Origin: Corynebacterium choanae
GTDB taxonomy: Bacteria; Actinomycetota; Actinomycetes; Mycobacteriales; Mycobacteriaceae
DNA: 64,000 nt
NCBI RefSeq assembly: GCF_003813965.1
Contig: NZ_CP033896.1
Span: forward strand, 372,001-436,000
Reading direction: 5' to 3'
Made by a program: the position numbers and the translations under genes
Notes under the pieces: generated by a model
The model's database searches: none
What the model was told of the DNA's origin: nothing
Seen by the model: only the letters and a program-made list of their open reading frames with translations
Shown here: piece by piece, positions 21,714 through 28,833 of the stretch
Position numbering within the stretch: the first letter of the stretch is position 1
How the letters are laid out: every line of letters starts with the position of its first letter

Positions 21714-22304
21714 ATGAAATTCCGCCGTTCTGTACTGTTGTTGTCCGCTGTCGCGGTTACCGCTAGCCTGGCAGCTTGCTCCGACGATGATGAAGCAAAG
21801 GTTGCCAAGGTGGAGGGTGTCGATGGCACCACCACTACGGTGGTTGCAACCGAGGATCGCGACCGTGACGACATCCACGACAAGGATCTTGACGACAAGC
21901 TCGACAAGGATTTGGACGACAAGATCATTGGCGACGTCAACGGTCTGGCGCTGCTGAAGACTGCACCGGCATGGCTCGTCGGCGACTGGGAAGCTGACGG
22001 TCGCGAACTCGAGATCGACGACGACGGCTCGATGTCGATTGAGGTGAACAACCCATTCGACGGCCAATACATTGACGCTGAATTGCAGCTTGCCGCGGTG
22101 GAAGGCGACCGCACCGAAGGTGAAGTCACCGCAGTGGTGATGAGCGTTGATAGCGACAACAATGATCCGAACTTCGCTCCAGAGTCGGTAATCAAGTTCA
22201 CCGTTCGGGAAGGTGTCATTCGTGAATCGACTTCGACGGCGACCTTCTGTGACTCTCGGGCGCTGGTTGATCCGGACAAGGTGAATGTCTGCGCTAAGGG
22301 CTAG
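21714..22304 (+). CDS. Secreted lipoprotein of unknown function
   Basis: 196 aa, starting at ATG 21714 with AAGGAG seven bases upstream. The N-terminus 'MKFRRSVLLLSAVAVTASLAAC' is a typical lipoprotein signal with lipobox LAAC, so Cys22 should be lipid-modified and the protein held at the outer face of the membrane. Residues 23-75 are very acidic and repetitive in Asp/Lys ('DDIHDKDLDDKLDKDLDDK'). The rest, from 'APAWLVGDWEADGRELEIDDDGSMSIEV', looks like a small beta-sheet domain of lipocalin-like flavour, with two cysteines near the end (CDS..., VCAKG). No family was recognised. It stands alone between two terminators, so it is probably its own transcription unit. Confidence 0.88.
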   Translation: MKFRRSVLLLSAVAVTASLAACSDDDEAKVAKVEGVDGTTTTVVATEDRDRDDIHDKDLDDKLDKDLDDKIIGDVNGLALLKTAPAWLVGDWEADGRELEIDDDGSMSIEVNNPFDGQYIDAELQLAAVEGDRTEGEVTAVVMSVDSDNNDPNFAPESVIKFTVREGVIRESTSTATFCDSRALVDPDKVNVCAKG

Positions 22305-22362
22305 GATCCTCTTTTTTCGCTCTGCACATGCTGCCATAGTGGTCTGCAGATAGACGGAGTAC

Positions 22363-22401
22363 AACGGTATCCAACACGTGCTGTGTTGGATACCGTTTTT
22401 T
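22363..22401 (+). terminator. Strong intrinsic terminator after the lipoprotein gene
   Basis: AACGGTATCCAACAC and GTGTTGGATACCGTT form 15 perfect pairs around a five-base loop, followed by a run of T. A textbook rho-independent terminator, 58 bases after the stop. Confidence 0.95.
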
Positions 22402-22560
22402 GTTGGTTGAACAGGTGTTGTTACACCCCACGGTGGGTGCGATATGCATGGGTTTTTGTGCACCGCGGTTCGGTGCGTACCGCCCCTGGTTTTCGCTGTC
22501 ACGGGGTACAACTTCGGTGCAACCGTTGCCTGCAGCGTGCCGTTTTTCTCTTCGGCTGGT

Positions 22561-23427
22561 TTAGTGCGCCGGATTGGGGTGTACAAGATCAGCGAGCAGG
22601 GTGGCAATCCCGAGCACTAGGTCGTCGATGGTGGTCGGATTGTGCACTGCAGTGTTCGCGGCGCTTGCGGCTGGTAATTCGGTGTTGGGGGATGATGGTG
22701 CAGTAGTCAAGGGGTGTGCCGGTGGGTGGAACAGTGCGCGCACCTGTTGCGCAGTCTGTGCGGTGATAGGCTGCTGCAGATCAGCAACTGGCAATGCCGG
22801 AATATGGCAAAAACCGCCAGGAATGTTGGATTGTGCCAGGGTGTAGGCCGTCGTGTTGCACACGTATCGTCCCGGATCGTCAGATATTTCGGCCGCCAGT
22901 TGTTTGCTGTGGAGGCAAGCTACCAGTCGTTCCGGATCCCAGTTGGCTTTCAGTGGGCTGCCCACGGCGGCGGTAGTGGTGATGGCGGCATTGGTTTTGC
23001 GTATTCCATCATTGTCAGCCATGGTCGCGTGGCATTCGTTGTAGGCGTGACGTTCGATCTGTAATGCTTTGCGGGTGCCATCTTCGCCTAAACACAACAT
23101 GGCTGCTGGGTGAAAATGATCGATGATTTGTTGAAGCTGGCTGCGGGCGCGCCGGAAACTCACCGGGAGTTCTACTGCGAGCAGGCAACACTTTGCTTCC
23201 TGGCTAACAAGATCGATGGTTGTGGTGGGCTGCCGCCAAACGCCTGTGGTATCGCCTTGCGTATCGCGGTTGGGATGCTGCGGCGGCGCGGATTGGGGTG
23301 TTGACCCGTTGGTATGCGACGGGTCTGTGAGCAGTATGTGGGTGAGCGCGGTGGCTGCTTGTTGTGTGGCGTTGACGGGGCGTCGCCCAAATGGCTCAAA
23401 ATAGGTCATCACGATGGTGCGATCCAT
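22561..23427 (-). CDS. pcp: Pyroglutamyl-peptidase I (C15 family), divergent and enlarged
   Basis: Cysteine peptidase (288 aa) that removes N-terminal pyroglutamate from peptides in the cytosol. The family motifs are present: 'YFEPFGRRPVNAT' at the N-terminus (normally TGFEPFGG...NPS), 'LGEDGTRKALQIERHAYN' with Glu125, 'SDDPGRYVCNTTAYT' with nucleophile Cys190 and 'GFCHIPALP' with His208. The order and spacing fit the C15 triad. It is about 70 residues longer than the usual 215, with an extra Pro/Thr/Gln-rich loop at about 33-75 and an Ala/Pro-rich stretch after 230. ATG 23427 fits the family start; no ribosome site is seen. The gene faces away from the PanC-like gene. Confidence 0.85.
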   Translation of the reverse strand: MDRTIVMTYFEPFGRRPVNATQQAATALTHILLTDPSHTNGSTPQSAPPQHPNRDTQGDTTGVWRQPTTTIDLVSQEAKCCLLAVELPVSFRRARSQLQQIIDHFHPAAMLCLGEDGTRKALQIERHAYNECHATMADNDGIRKTNAAITTTAAVGSPLKANWDPERLVACLHSKQLAAEISDDPGRYVCNTTAYTLAQSNIPGGFCHIPALPVADLQQPITAQTAQQVRALFHPPAHPLTTAPSSPNTELPAASAANTAVHNPTTIDDLVLGIATLLADLVHPNPAH

Positions 23428-23670
23428 AGGGTTGACGTTAGTTGGTGGGAGTTCCCTGCCGCAGACAAGGGCTAGCCAGATTCCTCTTTTCCCTGCGTGG
23501 GAGCGCAGCAAAGGGGTGGATTGTTCGGTATGGTGGTCATCCGCGCAGCATCAGGTGCCAGGTTCCTGAGACTGTGACTGCTCGCAGGTGGTGTTCACCG
23601 ATTGTTCCCGTCGCTTGCCTGCGGGGCACAGTTGCGCGTTGTTGCTCTTTTTCACCCACGGCAGGCAAAT

Positions 23671-24720
23671 ATGGCGCTCGATCTTTCTGTGCTCAACGAA
23701 CTTTCTTCTGTTGCAGAGGTGCAACAAACTACGAGGGCGTTGCGGGCCACGAACCGGCCGGTGGTGTTGGTTCCGATATTTGGCCGTCCGCACACTGCCC
23801 ATGCGGAGTTGATTGCGGCAGCGAAAAGTTTGCCGCGGGCTGTGGTGTTTGTCGTAGTGCTGCCGGGGATATGTAAACGGGATGAGGAGTTGACGGCGGC
23901 CGCAGCGCAAACAAGGGTCGAGTTTTCCGCGCAGGAAATCGACTATCTGGCGCAAGCTGGTGCGACATTGTTGTGGCGCCCGACAGCCGCGGAGGTGGCC
24001 GTTGCGGATGGTCGCACGATGGTGGATGCTGGTCGGTTGGCAACTGCGTTGCAGTCGGCGGTGTCGCCGAAAGCCGTCAACCGGTTTGTGACCACGATGG
24101 TCCGCCTACTGGGTTTGACTAGGGCGTCTGATGTGGTGATCGGGGAGCGATCCTATGTGCAACTTGTGGTGTTGCAGCAGGCCGTAAGCGATTTGGCTAT
24201 GGGGGTGCAGGTGCACACGATTGGAGTGTTGCGAACCAGCAGTGGGCTGCCTTGTTCGCGCATGTTGGGGCAGGCTTCGCCGGCTGTGACGCAAGCTGCA
24301 ATGACGATTTCGGCGGCGCTGGTGGCCGGCACCCATGCGGCCACCCAAGGCATTGCGGCAGCTATTGCGGCGACTCAGCAGGTTGTCGCGTTAGCACCGG
24401 GGCTGGACAGTGTGACGGTGACCGTAACCGATGATTGGTTGCAGGAAGTGACCGATACGACTGTTGGTGCAGCTGAGGATGCATATCGACTGCATGTTGT
24501 CGCAACGTGTGACGGTGTGACGTTATATGACCAAGGGACAGTGCTGGTGGGGGATGTGCGTCGGCGGCAGGAAAAAGAGATTGCTCAGGCGGCGTTAGCC
24601 GCCGCAGGTTTAGATGCTGAGCTCACTGAGGAAGAGTTCAGCGAATTGCAGCGGCTCCGGGAGTTGGTTGCGCGTCAGCAGACAGTGCGCAAAGCCTTCG
24701 GCAACGATGCCTCCGAGTAG
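23671..24720 (+). CDS. PanC-like protein with degenerate active site
   Basis: 349 aa, homologous over most of its length to pantothenate synthetase (pantoate-beta-alanine ligase): 'RALRATNRPVVLVPIFGRPHTAHAELIAAAKSLP' matches the PanC N-terminal nucleotide site, and 'RFVTTMVRLLGLTRASDVVIGERSYVQLVVLQQAVSDL' matches the 'KLF...R..FGEKDYQQL..IR..V.DL' region. Key residues differ: the HxGH motif is His41-Thr-Ala-His44, the 'GEKD' lysine region reads 'GERS', and the 'SSRN' loop reads 'CSRM'. It may have lost or changed activity. Some corynebacteria carry a panC homologue beside lysS, which is not the case here. The start ATG 23671 is where homology begins; a TTG at 23602 is also in frame. Function cannot be inferred safely. 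Confidence 0.82.
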   Translation: MALDLSVLNELSSVAEVQQTTRALRATNRPVVLVPIFGRPHTAHAELIAAAKSLPRAVVFVVVLPGICKRDEELTAAAAQTRVEFSAQEIDYLAQAGATLLWRPTAAEVAVADGRTMVDAGRLATALQSAVSPKAVNRFVTTMVRLLGLTRASDVVIGERSYVQLVVLQQAVSDLAMGVQVHTIGVLRTSSGLPCSRMLGQASPAVTQAAMTISAALVAGTHAATQGIAAAIAATQQVVALAPGLDSVTVTVTDDWLQEVTDTTVGAAEDAYRLHVVATCDGVTLYDQGTVLVGDVRRRQEKEIAQAALAAAGLDAELTEEEFSELQRLRELVARQQTVRKAFGNDASE

Positions 24721-24774
24721 TTCTTGGAAGGCGGCGGTGCTCTTGAGGTGTGTATGGTTCGTGTCTTGTTTCCC

Positions 24775-24827
24775 TCACACCAAGTTCACAGCTTTCACAA
24801 TATTCACAGTAATTCACATCCGTCACA
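24775..24827 (+). promoter_or_regulatory. Row of six TCACA motifs at 9-11 base spacing
   Basis: TCACA starts at 24775, 24786, 24795, 24804, 24814 and 24823. Four of the six are TTCACA, the last is GTCACA. The period of 9-11 bases (steps 11, 9, 9, 10, 9) puts the motifs roughly on one face of the helix. Such phased direct repeats are typical of OmpR-family regulator sites; the last unit, GTCACAGCC, resembles the GTCACAGCG-type repeats I recall for MtrA. The regulator and target gene are inferred, not shown; porH, about 540 bases downstream, is the nearest candidate. Confidence 0.6.
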
Positions 24828-25261
24828 GCCTTGGCGTGGCCTGTCAAGAGTTTTGCAGGAAAAAGTCTAGTTAGTGCACCGTAATAACCGGCCATAATCG
24901 GTGGGGTTATCGCTGTAAAATCGGGCAACTAGCTGTGGCGACGGGGCGACCCCTATCAATTTCATAACAGCCATCCCGCGGCGCCGAGAAGCCCCCGAAT
25001 TGGGGTAGTTTGCAACGATGCATATCGCCCGGAACGGGGAAATTTTGCACTATCGAAGAAGCATTTCCGGGTGTTACGAAATTTGAAAAATCCCTCTATC
25101 GACAATGGGATGCGAGCAGTCCAGAATGCTGCGTATTCCCAGGTGATACGGTTTGCGTCGCAGGTCAGGTGTGGCCTGTTTCACACAGGGTTGTCAATTG
25201 TAATGAGGGCGTTACGGAACCGTAATCAAATTTGCTGCTGTGAAAAAGTTGAAAAAACCGC

Positions 25262-25290
25262 TTGACGGGTGCTCAGGTGCGGAATAAGTT
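25262..25290 (+). promoter_or_regulatory. Promoter of porH-porA
   Basis: TTGACG, a 17-base spacer and TAAGTT fit a housekeeping sigma promoter closely. Upstream lie A-rich tracts (GAAAAAG, TTGAAAAAAC) that could act as UP elements. The predicted transcription start, six to eight bases after the -10 box, falls at about 25296-25298, giving a leader of about 73 bases. Confidence 0.75.
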
Positions 25291-25350
25291 AGTTGCTGAC
25301 GTCCTGAGGGGCGTCAGCAACTGGAAACATCTACCAGCTCCAGAGCTGGT
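25291..25350 (+). promoter_or_regulatory. Two tandem hairpins in the porH leader
   Basis: Hairpin 1: AGTTGCTGACG (25291-25301) with CGTCAGCAACT (25312-25322), 11 perfect pairs, ten-base loop. Hairpin 2: ACCAGCTC (25333-25340) with GAGCTGGT (25343-25350), eight perfect pairs around two bases. The AAGGAG ribosome site at 25358-25363 stays free. Their place at the extreme 5' end suggests mRNA protection for a highly expressed porin; repression or attenuation is an alternative. Confidence 0.7.
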
Positions 25351-25370
25351 TCCTCTCAAGGAGTTCACAC

Positions 25371-25577
25371 ATGGATCTCTCCCTCATCAAAACCCAGCTG
25401 GGCCAGTTCAAGACCTTCGTTGAAGCAACCGGTGGTCTGCTCGAGAACCTTCCGACCGTGCTGTATGACATCTACGGCCTGTTCAGCGGCAAGCTGAGCC
25501 TCTTCGGCAACTCTGCTGATTATAACCAGTCTGTCCTCGACTTCGGCAAGGAAATCGCTGAATCCAAGGCTAAGTAA
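25371..25577 (+). CDS. porH: Mycomembrane porin subunit PorH
   Basis: A 68-residue protein without signal peptide that begins MDLSLIKTQLGQF, closely matching the MDLSLLK start of C. glutamicum PorH (57 aa). It is amphipathic and alpha-helical, with the 'LLENLPTVLYDIYGLFSGKL' centre corresponding to the PorH pore helix. PorH joins PorA to make a cation-selective channel in the mycolate outer membrane, and these small proteins are O-mycoloylated on Ser; the likely target region here is the C-terminal 'AESKAK'. ATG 25371 has AAGGAG seven bases upstream. porA follows after 101 bases and ppk2 after that, as in C. glutamicum. Confidence 0.92.
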   Translation: MDLSLIKTQLGQFKTFVEATGGLLENLPTVLYDIYGLFSGKLSLFGNSADYNQSVLDFGKEIAESKAK

Positions 25578-25622
25578 TCCAGTAGGTTACTTCAAGCAAA
25601 TTCATCTCACCTTTTGACATCG

Positions 25623-25653
25623 CCTGAACAGGTGACCTGTCTTCACGTTCAGG
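25623..25653 (+). promoter_or_regulatory. Hairpin between porH and porA
   Basis: CCTGAAC (25623-25629) pairs with GTTCAGG (25647-25653); inside it ACAGGT and ACCTGT are also complementary. No T-run follows directly, though a TTTTTT stretch lies at 25660-25665. It may be a partial terminator or processing site that sets the ratio of the two porin mRNAs. Confidence 0.5.
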
Positions 25654-25678
25654 CCGAAATTTTTTCCTAGGAGCTAAC

Positions 25679-25810
25679 ATGCTGGATTTCCTTAACACCG
25701 TTACCGGTTTCTCCACCGACGGTATCCTTCCTAACGTCTTCGACTTCCTGAAGCCATTCGCGAAGCTCGCTGGCAACGTCAAGGATCTGCTCGGCCTGAT
25801 GCCGAAATAA
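25679..25810 (+). CDS. porA: Mycomembrane porin subunit PorA
   Basis: A 43-residue protein, MLDFLNTV... to ...LLGLMPK. It lines up without gaps with C. glutamicum PorA (45 aa) over its centre: 'GFSTDGILPNVFDFL' against 'VLSGSGLIGYVFDFL', and 'KLAGNVKDLLGL' against 'KWAGAVADLIGL'. Ser12 falls at the position of Ser15, the mycoloylated residue of C. glutamicum PorA. No signal peptide, as usual for these porins. ATG 25679 has AGGAG (25669-25673) five bases upstream. A strong terminator follows the stop by about 50 bases, so porH-porA form one unit. Confidence 0.9.
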   Translation: MLDFLNTVTGFSTDGILPNVFDFLKPFAKLAGNVKDLLGLMPK

Positions 25811-25820
25811 TCACTCGGCA

Positions 25821-25839
25821 CTGCAGTAAATAACTGCAG
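25821..25839 (+). repeat. Small CTGCAG inverted repeat after porA
   Basis: CTGCAG-TAAATAA-CTGCAG, six pairs with a seven-base loop, just upstream of the main porA terminator. It may help fold the 3' end. Confidence 0.6.
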
Positions 25840-25858
25840 AATCTCAAGCCTTTCAAAA

Positions 25859-25898
25859 CCGCTTCTGTCACCAGACGTCTGTGACAGAAGCGGATTTT
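25859..25898 (+). terminator. Strong intrinsic terminator of porH-porA
   Basis: CCGCTTCTGTCAC and GTGACAGAAGCGG form 13 perfect pairs around a nine-base loop, followed by ATTTTT. Confidence 0.95.
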
Positions 25899-26100
25899 TG
25901 TTGCTGCAACTGCGGAGCCTTCGCTGCGCTGCCCGACAAACGCTGCCGGGGGTAGCTACAGGGGGAGAAACACAGAATGCGGGAAGAAGCACTGTGATAG
26001 CCGGGTGGAAAAACGCAGGTGGTCTACACCGTAGAAAAAGGTTGCCAAAAGGTCGTAAAACATCTGACATGCAGCGCCCCCGCGGGCTAGTGTTAAACCT

Positions 26101-26997
26101 ATGGCAGACAACACCGACGAACTCCCAGTTATCAACCTCGCTGCAACCGAAGGATATGTTGTCGACGATTCCGACGATGACGATCCAGTGCTCATCAAAC
26201 CAAATGGTGAACCTGTGGAAACGTGGCGGGAAAATTACCCCTACGACGAGCGGATGAGTCGTAAAGAATACGACCACATTAAACGCGCCCTGCAGATCGA
26301 GCTGCTCAAGTGGCAGAACTGGACGAAAGACACCGGGCAGCGGCATATTATTTTGTTCGAAGGTCGCGACGCTGCCGGTAAGGGTGGCACAATCAAGCGC
26401 TTCAACGAGCATCTCAACCCGCGTGGCGCCCGCACCGTGGCCCTGGAGAAGCCCAGTCCACGGGAATCAACTTCGTGGTATTTCCAGCGTTATATTCAGC
26501 ACTTCCCAGCTGCCGGCGAAATCGTGTTCTTTGACCGTTCCTGGTACAACCGATCCGGTGTGGAACGAGTCATGGGTTTCTGCACCGAATCACAGCATGC
26601 CGAATTCCTGCGCGAAGTCCCCATGCTTGAAAATATGATCCTCGGTTCAGGGATTTCACTGACGAAGTTCTGGTTCTCGGTGACGCAAAAGGAGCAACGA
26701 ACCCGGTTTGCTATCCGCCAGGTGGATCCGGTTCGCCAGTGGAAGCTGTCCCCGATGGACTTAGCATCGCTGGACAAGTGGGATGACTACACCTCAGCGA
26801 AAGAGGAACAGTTCCGGTACACGGACACTGATGAGTCCCCGTGGATTACCATCAAGTCCAACGATAAAAAACGTGCCCGCATTAATGCGATGCGCTATGT
26901 GCTCTCCAAGTTTGAATACACCGGCAAAGACTATGACATTGTCGGTGAGCCGGATCCGAAGATCGTGCTGCGTGGCCGCGATCAGATCGGCGACTAG
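26101..26997 (+). CDS. ppk2: Polyphosphate kinase 2
   Basis: Cytosolic PPK2 (298 aa), which transfers phosphate between polyphosphate and nucleotides. Walker A GRDAAGKGGT is at residues 88-97, Walker B 'VFFDRSWYNR' at about 142-151, and the lid region 'RFAIRQVDPVRQWKLSPMD' follows. The acidic N-terminal 45 residues ('VVDDSDDDDPVL') are usual for this branch. The gene next to porA is a ppk2 (cg3007) in C. glutamicum too. No ribosome site precedes ATG 26101; a TAGTGT box seven bases upstream suggests a leaderless mRNA. A good terminator ends the unit at about 27097. Confidence 0.95.
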   Translation: MADNTDELPVINLAATEGYVVDDSDDDDPVLIKPNGEPVETWRENYPYDERMSRKEYDHIKRALQIELLKWQNWTKDTGQRHIILFEGRDAAGKGGTIKRFNEHLNPRGARTVALEKPSPRESTSWYFQRYIQHFPAAGEIVFFDRSWYNRSGVERVMGFCTESQHAEFLREVPMLENMILGSGISLTKFWFSVTQKEQRTRFAIRQVDPVRQWKLSPMDLASLDKWDDYTSAKEEQFRYTDTDESPWITIKSNDKKRARINAMRYVLSKFEYTGKDYDIVGEPDPKIVLRGRDQIGD

Positions 26998-27063
26998 CGC
27001 AGATATTGGGATTGTCTCGGTGACTTGTGGGCACACCCGCAGCACGGTGTGCTCTACAGAACA

Positions 27064-27097
27064 ACGCCGCCGCCAGAAAACCTGGCAGGCGGCGTTT
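27064..27097 (+). terminator. Terminator after ppk2
   Basis: AACGCCGCC (27064-27072) pairs with GGCGGCGTT (27089-27097), extended inward by CCAG/CTGG, followed by TCTGCTTTCTTCTT. It ends transcription 67 bases after the ppk2 stop. Confidence 0.85.
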
Positions 27098-27270
27098 CTG
27101 CTTTCTTCTTCGGTGAACTGCCCAATGTCAAGCCAACATGAGTGCTGTGACCTGGCAATTTGGCGGGTGTGTTGGCTGCGGTGCCGGTGGCGCTTGCGAA
27201 AATGTAGTGCTGCGTATAGGGGAGAAAATCTGCAGTCAGCACCAATTGCCTGGGTGTACTATTGGTTCCC

Positions 27271-27969
27271 ATGACCGATTACCGGGAAGCCAAGCAAGCA
27301 GCCCCGCGGATCCGAGCCTCGCATGCGGAACGGCAATTTGTTATGGATCGTATTGCTGACGCATTCGCTGAAGGGCGGCTGCTTCTTGCCGAATTTGAAG
27401 AACGAACCACAATAGCAGCCGGTGCAGTATTCCGCGATGAACTCACCCACCTGGTGGATGATTGCGGCGGTCTTCCGGCCTGGCCCAACGACACAGCCAA
27501 TGGGGAAGTCACAGGTCATCAGGTGGATGTGCCAGGTCATACCGCGCAGCTGAGCAATCTGCCGGCTGCGAGAACACCTGAAACCACAGCTGTTGTACCA
27601 GCGTTGGTGCAGTCACCGAAGTGGGTTGTGTTGAGTTCCACCACTGAGCACATTGCTACCGCACCCGGCGGCTGCCATCGCACCATCACCGTCTTTGCGG
27701 ATAGCACGCTTGACACCCGCGAATACTTCCGCAGTGGCAACCATGACCTGGAGATCAATCTGCACGTCGTCTTTGGGGATTGCAAAATTATCGTTCCGCC
27801 CGGCATCACTGTTGAGTCGGCGACGCAAGTGATCTTCGGTAATGTTGCGAGCCGGGTGAAGCCACCACGGAAGAAGATGATGCAGCGGGCGCTGCCAGCA
27901 CCAAAGCACGGCGTGCTGCGCCTGACGGGTCGCGTCATATTCGCCAATGTCAAACTGCAGGAAGGCTAA
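27271..27969 (+). CDS. DUF1707 (SHOCT-like) domain protein
   Basis: 232 aa. Residues 10-60 ('RASHAERQFVMDRIADAFAEGRLLLAEFEERTTIAAGAVFRDELTHLVDDCGG') fit the DUF1707 domain of actinobacteria, an N-terminal module often joined to membrane helices or to a LiaF-like C-terminal domain. Here there are no membrane helices; the C-terminal half ('LDTREYFRSGNHDLEINLHVVFGDCKIIVPPGITVESATQVIFGNVASRV') resembles the beta-helical LiaF/DUF2154 domain linked with cell-envelope stress sensing. ATG 27271 lies eight bases after a TACTAT box and lacks a ribosome site, so it is probably leaderless. The role is inferred only. Confidence 0.85.
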   Translation: MTDYREAKQAAPRIRASHAERQFVMDRIADAFAEGRLLLAEFEERTTIAAGAVFRDELTHLVDDCGGLPAWPNDTANGEVTGHQVDVPGHTAQLSNLPAARTPETTAVVPALVQSPKWVVLSSTTEHIATAPGGCHRTITVFADSTLDTREYFRSGNHDLEINLHVVFGDCKIIVPPGITVESATQVIFGNVASRVKPPRKKMMQRALPAPKHGVLRLTGRVIFANVKLQEG

Positions 27970-27990
27970 CCCTTCCAGGGGAAGGCTGCC
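27970..27990. terminator. Short inverted repeat between convergent genes
   Basis: CCTTCC-AGG-GGAAGG sits in the 26-base gap between the DUF1707 gene and the converging MarR gene, flanked by AACCC/GGGTT. It could end transcription from both sides; the stem is short. Confidence 0.4.
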
Positions 27991-27995
27991 CGGGG

Positions 27996-28463
27996 TTATC
28001 CATCCTGCTCGGTGACGGTGATCTCCTCGGTGGCGATAATCGCTTTCGCCAGCCCACGTAAGTGTTTCAGCTGCTTTTCACTCGACTCGTCCAAGGCCCG
28101 CTGTTCAGCTTGCTGAATTAAGGCAGCGAATTTCTTTTGCGCATTGCGACCCCGTTTGGTCGCCGCAACCTGCTGGCGGCGGCGATCTTTCTTATCCCGG
28201 GTGCGTTTCACATAGTTGCGTTGTTCAAGACCATCAAGCAGCCGCACCATGTCAGAGGCATCGATAGCAAGGAGTTCCCCTAACGCCGCCTGGGAGGCGG
28301 TCGCTTCCTCCACGAGACACGTCAATACCCAAAATTCCCGCATTGTGGTGTCATGTTCGGCCAGGGCGGCTTCCACTTCGTCGCGGGTTCGGCGGCGCAG
28401 TCGTTCAAGCTGAAATGAGGGGGATGCAAGAAGCTGCTGGGGGATCGCATCATGGTGCGGCAT
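27996..28463 (-). CDS. MarR family transcriptional regulator
   Basis: 155 aa winged-helix regulator. The recognition helix and wing are visible as 'SQAALGELLAIDASDMVRLLDGLEQRNYVKRTRDKKDRRRQQVAATKRG', the standard MarR pattern (residues about 57-107), flanked by the dimerisation helices. MarR proteins act as dimers and usually respond to small molecules. ATG 28463 is preferred over the longer frame to 28493, and a TAGACT box lies just upstream without a ribosome site, consistent with a leaderless mRNA. The target is unknown; the rhodanese gene upstream on the same strand is a candidate. Confidence 0.9.
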   Translation of the reverse strand: MPHHDAIPQQLLASPSFQLERLRRRTRDEVEAALAEHDTTMREFWVLTCLVEEATASQAALGELLAIDASDMVRLLDGLEQRNYVKRTRDKKDRRRQQVAATKRGRNAQKKFAALIQQAEQRALDESSEKQLKHLRGLAKAIIATEEITVTEQDG

Positions 28464-28539
28464 AGGGGTTAAGTCTACCTGGTAGCAGCGCATTGTTGCG
28501 GCAGGTTTCGCCGCGCGTTATGCAGTGGCGTTTGGCAGA

Positions 28540-28833
28540 TTATTCCATTGCTAAACCGGCCGCTGCCCACGCGGAGGTGCCACCATCGATATTGATAGCG
28601 GAAATCTGTTGCTCGGCAAGATACGAACACATGCGGGAAGAACGGCCACCGCCGTGGCAGATAACATAAATATCCTGCGACTGGTCTAGTTCGGCGAGAC
28701 GGTGAGGAAGTTCCCCAACCGGAATGTTTTTCGCCCCTTTCGCATGGCCGGCCTGGTATTCATCAGGTTCGCGAACATCGATGATTTGTGCGCCGGCGGG
28801 AACTTCGTTGACAGAAACTGCAGAGATAGCCAT
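28540..28833 (-). CDS. Rhodanese-like sulfurtransferase (single domain)
   Basis: 97 aa, the size of a single-domain GlpE-type rhodanese. 'IIDVREPDEYQAGHAKGAKNIPVGEL' is the conserved N-terminal half; the active loop is Cys59 in 'VICHGGGRSSRM', followed by 'LAEQQISAINIDGGTSAWAAAGL', the usual C-terminal signature. It carries sulfur as a persulfide in the cytosol. ATG 28833 is chosen because homology starts there; AAGGAC lies about 11 bases upstream. It precedes the MarR gene on the same strand with a 76-base gap. Confidence 0.93.
   Translation of the reverse strand: MAISAVSVNEVPAGAQIIDVREPDEYQAGHAKGAKNIPVGELPHRLAELDQSQDIYVICHGGGRSSRMCSYLAEQQISAINIDGGTSAWAAAGLAME

Larger units (their letters stand above)
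24721..25370. other. Regulatory spacer upstream of porH
   Basis: 650 bases without a gene, holding a row of TCACA motifs (24775-24827), a weak ATAACC/GGTTAT inverted repeat (24884-24910), A-rich tracts near 25240-25260, the porH promoter (25262-25290) and two leader hairpins (25291-25350). Confidence 0.8.
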
